Shown: in pieces, positions 58,078-64,000 of the stretch | How positions within the stretch are numbered: position 1 is the stretch's first letter | Layout: each line of letters begins with the position of its first letter | Position numbers and translations under genes: made by a program | The notes under the pieces: model-generated | Told to the model about the DNA's origin: nothing | Seen by the model: only the letters and a program-made list of their open reading frames with translations | The model's database searches: none | Assembly: GCF_037975245.1 (NCBI RefSeq) | Contig: NC_092577.1 | Span: 10,790,013 to 10,854,012, forward strand | Direction: 5' to 3' | Source: Apostichopus japonicus | Taxonomy: Eukaryota > Echinodermata > Holothuroidea > Aspidochirotida > Stichopodidae | Length of the DNA: 64,000 bases

Positions 58078-58800
58078 TGAGTATGTATGTATGCGTGTAT
58101 ATGTCTGTTTGTGTGTACAGTGCGTAGGTCTGCGGTTCGTTTCAAGCCTAGTAGGCATTAATCAAGTTAAGTATGTTCTGTATGTATGAACTGAGGTGTC
58201 GGTCTGCGTGTCTGTAAGGGTGTATGTGTGTATGTATGTTTGTGTATACAGTGCGTGGGTCTGCGGTTCGTTTCAAGCCTAGAAGGCATTAATCAAGTTA
58301 AGTATGTTCTGTATGTATGAACTGAGGTGTCGGTCTGCGTGTCTGTAAGGGTGTATGTGTGTATGTATGTTTGTGTATACAGTGCGTGGGTCTGCGGTTC
58401 GTTTCAAGCCTCTATTGTAGGTATTAATCAAGTTAAGTATGTTCTGTATGTATGAACTGAGGTGTCGGTCTGCATGTCTGTAAGGGTGTATGTGTGTATG
58501 TATGTTTGTGTATACAGTGCGTAGGTCTGCGGTTCGTTTCAAGCCTAGTAGGCATTAATCAAGTTAAGTATGTTCTGTATGTATGAACTGAGGTGTCGGT
58601 CTGCATGTCTGTAAGGGTGTATGTGTGTATGTATGTTTGTGTATACAGTGCGTGGATCTGCGGTTCGTTTCAAGCCTCTATTGTAGGTATTAATCAAGTT
58701 AAGTATGTACTGTATGCGTGTATGTATGCGTGTATGCATGTTTGTGTAAACAGTGCTTGGGCCTGCAGTTCATTTCATGCCTAGTAGGTTTTCATCAAGT
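58078..58800 (+). repeat. 131-bp tandem repeat, about five and a half copies
   Basis: TCTGCGGTTCGTTTCAAGCC recurs at 58129, 58260, 58391, 58526 and 58657 and, degraded, near 58760. Each unit has GTATGTATGTTTGTGTATAC and AACTGAGGTGTCGGTCTGC. Two variants alternate: CTAGTAGGCATTAATC and the 4-bp longer CTCTATTGTAGGTATTAATC. Confidence 0.9.
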
Positions 58801-59204
58801 TGAGAATTCAATTCATCAAACCACGTCCGTTTCTATTTTCACGAAAAATGTCAGCATTTCACTCGATTAATTTGATTCGGAACTCAACTTTTCGAAATCA
58901 ATACCTAGGCCCCGAAAAGGGATGGAAAGCCAAGGGAAACTTGTGGAAAATTGATTTTTTTTTTTTTTTTGGCCATCCAAGAACTTTGCATTTTGCTCAT
59001 TCAAAATTTGCCCAAATTTTCTTTACAAAAAGGGTAATGGACTTCTTTATTTTGTCTTTGAATTAGCCATGGACAAGTCAGAGAATTATATTTTCAAGAG
59101 AAGCCAAACTTTTTGATGCGTGCAAATTAGGATAGCCATATAAATGTACACTGCACTGTATGTACCTAGTCTAAAGCATTAATATTTGTTTGGAAATGTA
59201 CAGG

Positions 59205-59545
59205 ACTTGCGCAGGTGATGTTCTTCATTAATGTGATGCTGCATCTACATTATATGCTACTGTGATGCCATAAAATCTCTGTGGTGCTAAGCATCTATAT
59301 AGCATGTTCAGTTGTGATGCTATATAGCATGTCTATGATGATAACCATCTACAGTGTGTGATAATATACGATCTATATAGTGTAATATCTATGTGATGCT
59401 ATGCTTCATGATGCTATAGCATCTCTGTCATGCTATAGCATCTCTGTCATGCTATAGCATCTCTGTCATGCTATGCATCTTTGTGATGCTAGTATATGTG
59501 CAATATGCTATGTATCAGCATCTATGTCATGCTACAGTGCAAGAT
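59205..59545 (+). repeat. Degenerate ATGCTATAGCATCT repeats
   Basis: About ten variants of GTGATGCTATAGCATCT, including three exact tandem copies of ATGCTATAGCATCTCTGTC at 59407-59470. ATGCTATAGCAT is itself a 12-bp palindrome. Confidence 0.8.
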
Positions 59546-60349
59546 GGCAAGAACATTTTGTGCTCATGGATGTTTTTAAGCAGGTTGGGAGAAGGTACGT
59601 TGTCAAGACAACCAGCTGATGTATGTCCAGATCCCCCCCCCACTTCCACGTCCTCAAATCCAGTAGAGACCATGTGTCACAAAGCGATGATTAATAAGGT
59701 TTTAAATGAATCATAAAATGTAATTTCTGACCCTAAAGCTTTCATAACAATCATCATTAAGGTGAATGTAGTTTTCATGTGACGACATTTTCCATCATTC
59801 CTTCATATTCCATTCAAATGAGATCAAATCACTCATATACGTCTTGTGTGGTATTTTAGATTCTTCTTCCAAAGAACTTCAACATAAAAACTTCAACATA
59901 AATCTCAATACTTGAACCGCATCATTCCGAGAATGGTTTCCTGGTCGCTAGGCAACAGTCGCAAGTCTCACGTTCTTATGTGCAGTTAGTAATTATCTGC
60001 TCTCGGAAGGTCAAGAGATCTGGGTATCCAATGAAATATTTCTGACGTTTCTTTTCGAGTGTTCCATATTTTTGCCTCTCTGTGTGACCTTCAGAAAGTG
60101 AAGAAAAAATTTGAAAGAGTCTATTTATAGTATAGTCTGCAAAGATTTTCACAGAGTTGAAGCTCTTTGAACTGATTGTGATTCCTGAAATGTTAAGTGA
60201 AGAATCCGGGTGTTTCTATGGAAGGCTGGAAGGGTGAACTATAAACGCTGATGGCGTGGAATGATTGCGTGACAAAACAATATGTATTGAATAATTTTCA
60301 GTTATTCAGTTATTATGATCTCTATAGATTCAGTAGTTTGTATTAGTGT

Positions 60350-60556
60350 GTGATCAAATGTAGTACACAAGACAAAGAATTATTAGAGGCAGATGGCAAG
60401 GATGAAGGATAATTGGGGAGGGGGAAGGGGGAGGGGGAGGGGGAGGGATCAAATGTCGCACAATTAAGACAAAGAATTATTAAAGGCAGATGGCAAGGAT
60501 GAAGGATAATTGGGGAGGGGGAAGGGGAGGGGGTGCAGATGAGAGGGGGGTGATCG
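60350..60556 (+). repeat. 97-bp direct duplication with G-rich tail
   Basis: GACAAAGAATTATTA.AGGCAGATGGCAAGG, then ATGAAGGATAATTGGGGAGG, occurs at about 60371 and 60468. Each copy is followed by (GGGGGA)n. Confidence 0.85.
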
Positions 60557-61245
60557 GAATTCTTCAACTTCTACAGGTTAAAGCGCAATAAATAAACTTA
60601 AACCTGTTTTGGTAAAATTTTTGTTATGAGGCTTCTTTATTTTGCTTTGGTCATTCTTGTCATTTTGCGAAAGAAAACCATCCACAAGAAATCGGTTCAA
60701 TGTATTGATTAATTGCTTTAATGTCCTGTTGGTCCATTTTCATGACTCCCACACAAACCCACTCAAACCCCCTCCTCCTCCTCCCCCCAAAAAAGCAACA
60801 TTAAAAAAAAAATTAACCTATGTACTTTGAAATTCTAAGAAACACTAATTTGTAACAAATGATTTCTTAATTTGCATATGTAAATTTCAACTTAACTGCT
60901 TCCTGTACATTTATCAGAGTTTGCAATTTGAGAAGGAAATAGTTTTTGTTTATGTTGCCCCAACTTCCACCTTCCCTCCTCTTTTTCCCTGTCATTCCCC
61001 TTCAGTGAATCAAACTGACTAAGTTTTGTAACAAGGATTCACATTTTGTGGGTATCACACAACCATCACTGTGATAGCAAAATTTATAATTTCCATATGC
61101 AGTATGTGACAACTGAGCATTTAATTTTTTGGTTTTCTTGCTAGGGACTTCTTTACAGAACCTTTCATATTGAGCTGCGACTTCCACTCACTTTAGCTAG
61201 ATGAATCACCATGTTTTATTTAATTTCTTGTTTTTCCTGTTACAG

Positions 61246-61368
61246 ACAGAAACAAAAGTCAGATAGTTGCATGTGGAGCTGTCATCCCTCTCATCAAACT
61301 GGCAAAAGAAAGTGATGTAAGGGTTCAGAGAAATGCAACTGGAGCACTTCTCAACCTCACTCACTTAG
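61246..61368 (+). CDS. VAC8: VAC8-like armadillo-repeat protein, exon 5
   Basis: Residues about 173-213; 123 nt; phase 1 in and out. It encodes [20 protein letters not shown] and [21 protein letters not shown]. GAxIPLxKLAK and [13 protein letters not shown] are close to yeast Vac8. The donor is TTAG/GTAAGTG. The 3' half of this exon with its donor resembles the tandem repeats that follow in intron 5. Confidence 0.93.
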
Positions 61369-61780
61369 GTAAGTGATGGAAGTGTGTAGTGACATGCAAC
61401 AGGGGGGCACTTTTTAACTTCACTCACTTTAGAGAAGTGAGGGAAGTGTGTATCTAGCAACATGCAACATGGCACTACTTAAAACTGATTTCAGTAAGTG
61501 ATGTGAGGGGTCCAGAGAAATTCTCTAAGGGCACTTATTAACCTCACTCATTTCAGTTAGTGATGTGAGGGGTCCAGAGAAATTCACTAAGGGCACTTAT
61601 TAACCTCACCTATTTCAGTAAGTGATGTGAGGGGTCCAGAGAAATTCACTAAGGGCACTTATTAACCTCACCTATTTCAGTAAGTGATGTGAGGGGTCCA
61701 GAGAAATTCACTAAGGGCACTTCTTATCCTCACTGATTTCAGTAAGTGATGTGAGGGGTCCAGAGAAATTCGCTAAAGGA
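61369..61780 (+). repeat. Intron 5 tandem array related to exon 5
   Basis: Units of 62-65 bp: GGGGTCCAGAGAAATT recurs at 62-bp steps (about 61508, 61570, 61632, 61694, 61756), each followed by CACTAAGGGCACTTATTAAC, CTCACCTATTTCAG and TAAGTGATGTGAG. Exon 5 has GGGTTCAGAGAAATGC, GGAGCACTTCTCAACCTCAC and TTAGGTAAGTGATGG in the same order. Two more divergent units fill 61369-61495. Every unit therefore carries a degraded copy of the exon 3' end and its splice donor. Confidence 0.82.
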
Positions 61781-61948
61781 TGTTTGTAATACCACATAAT
61801 ACAAAACTAATATGTAATAACTGACATATCTCTTTCTGTGATTGGTCGTCCTACCTGGACTTGAAACTCTCTTTTTTTTCTTAAGCTGAATATTGTCTTC
61901 CTTGTTTTAAAATCAGGATTTTCCTCATATTTGCCTCAATTTTCACAG

Positions 61949-62157
61949 AGAAGAACCGGGAAATTTTGGTAGGATGTGGCGCGGTGAAAGTCTTTGTCGA
62001 TCTTTTATCCTCTGAGGACACAGACATACAGTATTACTGTGCTGCAGCCATTTCTAATCTAGCCGTCGATGAGAAGCACCGTCCATTCGTGGTCCGAGAG
62101 GGAAACCACAAAGTACTCAAGCTGTTGATATCACTGTTAGACTCATTATCCGATAAG
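61949..62157 (+). CDS. VAC8: VAC8-like armadillo-repeat protein, exon 6 (last in window)
   Basis: Residues about 214-283; 209 nt; phase 1 in, phase 0 out. It encodes EKNREILVGCGAVKVFVDLL, SSEDTDIQYYCAAAISNLAV and DEKHRPFVVREGNHKVLKLL plus ISLLDSLSDK. VQYYC.xA.SNxAVDE is a Vac8 signature. It covers one complete armadillo repeat and the first helices of the next, and breaks the one-exon-per-repeat rule. The acceptor is TCAATTTTCACAG and the donor is AAG/GTGAGT. Further repeats must lie beyond the window; yeast Vac8 is about 578 residues. Confidence 0.92.
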
Positions 62158-62189
62158 GTGAGTTTTCAATTTTTTGTAATTTTTTTTTT

Positions 62190-62565
62190 CTTTGTAAACC
62201 TCGTAAACGTGATATCTCAAGAAGGGAATCATGGGCAGACCTCATATTTGGTGTGTCGGAGTACCACATTGTGTAAAAGAAGCCTACTGTTTTTGATGGA
62301 GGGCAAAAGTCATTTGGGGTCACCATGGGTCAAAGTGTAAAAACCTTGTAATCACGGTATCTCAATACTGGAAGCTTGGCTCTAATGTAGTGTATAGAAG
62401 TACCACATTGAGTTAAAGAAACCTTTTGTTTTTGGTGGAGTTCATTTGGGGTCATCAGAGGTCAAATCGTGAAACTCTTGTAAACCTATACACCTTCATT
62501 ATACATTACGTCAGATTCATGTTACATCATTGATACCATAATGCATTTTTGCATTCTGGTTGAGA
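62190..62565 (+). repeat. Dispersed GGTCAAAG/GGGTCACCAGGGG repeat, copy 3
   Basis: GTAAACGTGATATCTCAAGA, GGCAAAAGTCATTTGGGGTC, ACCATGGGTCAAAGTGTAAA, GGTATCTCAATACTGGAAGC and GAAGTACCACATTGAGTTAA, ending AATGCATTTTTGCATTCTGG. It is collinear with 28136-28430 and extends it on the left by about 90 bp. Confidence 0.78.
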
Positions 62566-63944
62566 TTTTGTTTTGTCGACAATATCACATTTCTTTACGA
62601 CATTATCAGAGAATAATGAGTCTTGTTATATTTTTTTCAGTCTGATTTCATGAGAGGTCATTTTTTGCTTTGTCATTGCAGAATTTTATGAATATTTACT
62701 TCTTATTTCACTCAAAGACTATAAGAGTCTAGAAGACTAGAATTGTTTTTCAAATTATAGACTGTGAAGTGAAGCAAAAAAGATTGTTGCAAAGTTCAGA
62801 CAATATTGCATTATTGAATTTCTATCACGGTGAAAAACTTGTTCACCACGGAATTATCATAACTTAAAAGTGTTGTATAAATATAGTTTTTCCAAAAATG
62901 CCTAAGAATTGGATTTTTTTTGTCCATTTTCAGTCTACTCCCTCTATTAAAATGACCAATATATGTTACAATTGTGCAAAGAGTGGTTATAGCAGAGTTT
63001 TGTGTACAAAAATCCTTCATATTGTCAGTATTTTGTGATAAACAAAATTGATAAACTTAATAAATATAAGCAACTATTGGAGGAGTAGTTTTTCCCTTTC
63101 AGTAATTATATTCCTGATTTTTAAAGGTAGCCTCTTAAAGGCAAGTCTTCAAGTTTCAAGTTGATTTAGAATCCAAATTAATCTCAAAGGGAGGGATTGT
63201 ATTTCATTGAGCTAATATATTAAATTTACAAACAAAGAAAATTAAATTTAAAAAATTTAAAAAAAAATTTACATTGACAAACAGAAGTATAGAATAAGTA
63301 AGCAGTGCAAAAAGTTCAGAATGCCAAACTAAAATTCAACAGAATTTACCCCCAAAAAATGCAACACATCGCAAAAGTGAAGATTGCACGGTAAAAAAAA
63401 AAGAGACAATTCAGGCACATTTTGAAATATGAAAGCTTCCTTCAACTGTCCTTGATACAGCTTTTAATCATAGAAAACCCCTCTTTCACTCGTCACCTTC
63501 CCTCACGAAAGCCTCCCGGGAGATGATTGAAAACTTTATGATCAAGGTGAAATGCTGATATTAAAGAAAGCCACGTAAGTCTGTCACGGGAGAACGTTAA
63601 GGAGTCTTTTAATCAGAATATCCGACCTTCCTACAATGTTCTACCTTTTTCTGAAGACCTTTTCTTTTACGACTCGCGAAAGGTTGAGAGGGAGAGAAAT
63701 TTATTTGAACGCAGTTCCAGGGTGCCTATAACCAATCCAATTACCGTCCGTGAACCACCCATAGATGCCAAAACAATTAGCAAACCGGTTTACAGGTTCA
63801 CGGACTAGTAATGTCTACGTTGTAACGTATTATGAAAAAGCCAGGAGGGGTATATGCCACACCTTTGATATAAATAAGGACGGCAATCAGAAAGCGAAGT
63901 TTTATAATTATCTAATGAAAGAGTAAAAATCAAAATAAAATATC

Positions 63945-64000
63945 ACTGTTAGCAAACTGCTTATCCACTAGAGAGCCTGTGTAAGAGAATGTGTAAAAGT
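63945..64000. repeat. Start of a GAAACGTCAGG-family repeat, cut by window edge
   Basis: ACTGTTAGCAAACTGCTTAT, CCACTAGAGAGCCTGTGTA and GAGAATGTGTAAAAGT are nearly identical to 17498-17556. The rest of the element lies outside the window. Confidence 0.75.

Larger units (their letters stand above)
57548..61245 (+). other. Intron 4 of the VAC8-like gene (3.7 kb)
   Basis: Phase 1, acceptor TTTTTCCTGTTACAG. It contains three tandem-repeat regions listed separately. The segments 57600-58075, 58810-59200, 59480-60340 and 60570-61240 show no feature beyond T-tracts and C-tracts (near 58958, 59632 and 60770). Confidence 0.8.
62158..64000 (+). other. Intron 6 of the VAC8-like gene (partial)
   Basis: Starts with GTGAGTTTTC. 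It contains a dispersed repeat (62190-62565) and, at the very edge, the start of another (63945). The segment 62566-63940 is AT-rich; no further exon is seen on either strand. Confidence 0.7.

Noticed and set aside
58279-58739. Minus-strand frames with repeated HTHIHPYRHADRHLSS-type peptides
   Set aside because: Direct translation of a 131-bp tandem repeat; no gene evidence.
60343-60567. Proline-rich minus-strand frame
   Set aside because: Translation of (GGGGGA)n-type tracts within a 97-bp duplication.
62158-62340. Continuation of the exon 6 frame into the intron
   Set aside because: The GTGAGT donor at 62158 follows the last conserved residue; the extension enters a T-rich tract and a dispersed repeat.

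Overview
This is a eukaryotic, AT-rich, intron-rich, repeat-dense window, most likely from a marine invertebrate deuterostome. An echinoderm is my best guess. The reasons are spliced genes with GT-AG introns and a metazoan UBR5 exon, a VAC8-like armadillo gene of the kind kept by many invertebrates, and a large foldback transposon of the type described in sea urchins. The species cannot be fixed from the sequence alone.

Only two genes can be supported, arranged head to head about 28 kb apart. On the minus strand, 3337-3398 is the first coding exon of ubr5 (a HECT ubiquitin ligase). The rest of that gene lies to the left of the window, so 1-3336 is the start of its first coding intron. On the plus strand, six exons (31478-31628, 48384-48506, 50716-50835, 57425-57547, 61246-61368, 61949-62157) splice in frame into the first 283 residues of a VAC8-like armadillo-repeat protein that continues beyond the window. 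The four internal exons (2-5) are 120-123 nt, begin and end in phase 1, and correspond to about one armadillo repeat each.

Almost everything else is mobile or repeated DNA. The main items are: a 7.2 kb foldback element (9599-16794) with a perfect 9-bp target duplication and arms built of about 179-bp tandem units, holding a nested hAT-like element (14029-15325) with a perfect 8-bp duplication; a second inverted element with 22-bp-repeat arms (30174-31264) about 100 bp before the VAC8-like 5' exon; two TTAA-flanked elements (20554-21806 and 46489-48179); a 4.7 kb inverted-repeat element (40496-45189) carrying nine copies of a 14-bp motif and another nested element; a hairpin MITE (24475-24630); tRNA-related SINEs; a LINE 3' tail touching the exon 4 acceptor; and many minisatellites. 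Two of the minisatellites stand out: an array of a 12-bp palindrome in intron 1, and an intron 5 array apparently derived from exon 5 itself.

No rRNA, functional tRNA, CRISPR array or transposase gene was found. All assignments come from reading the sequence and from remembered family features; no database search was possible.
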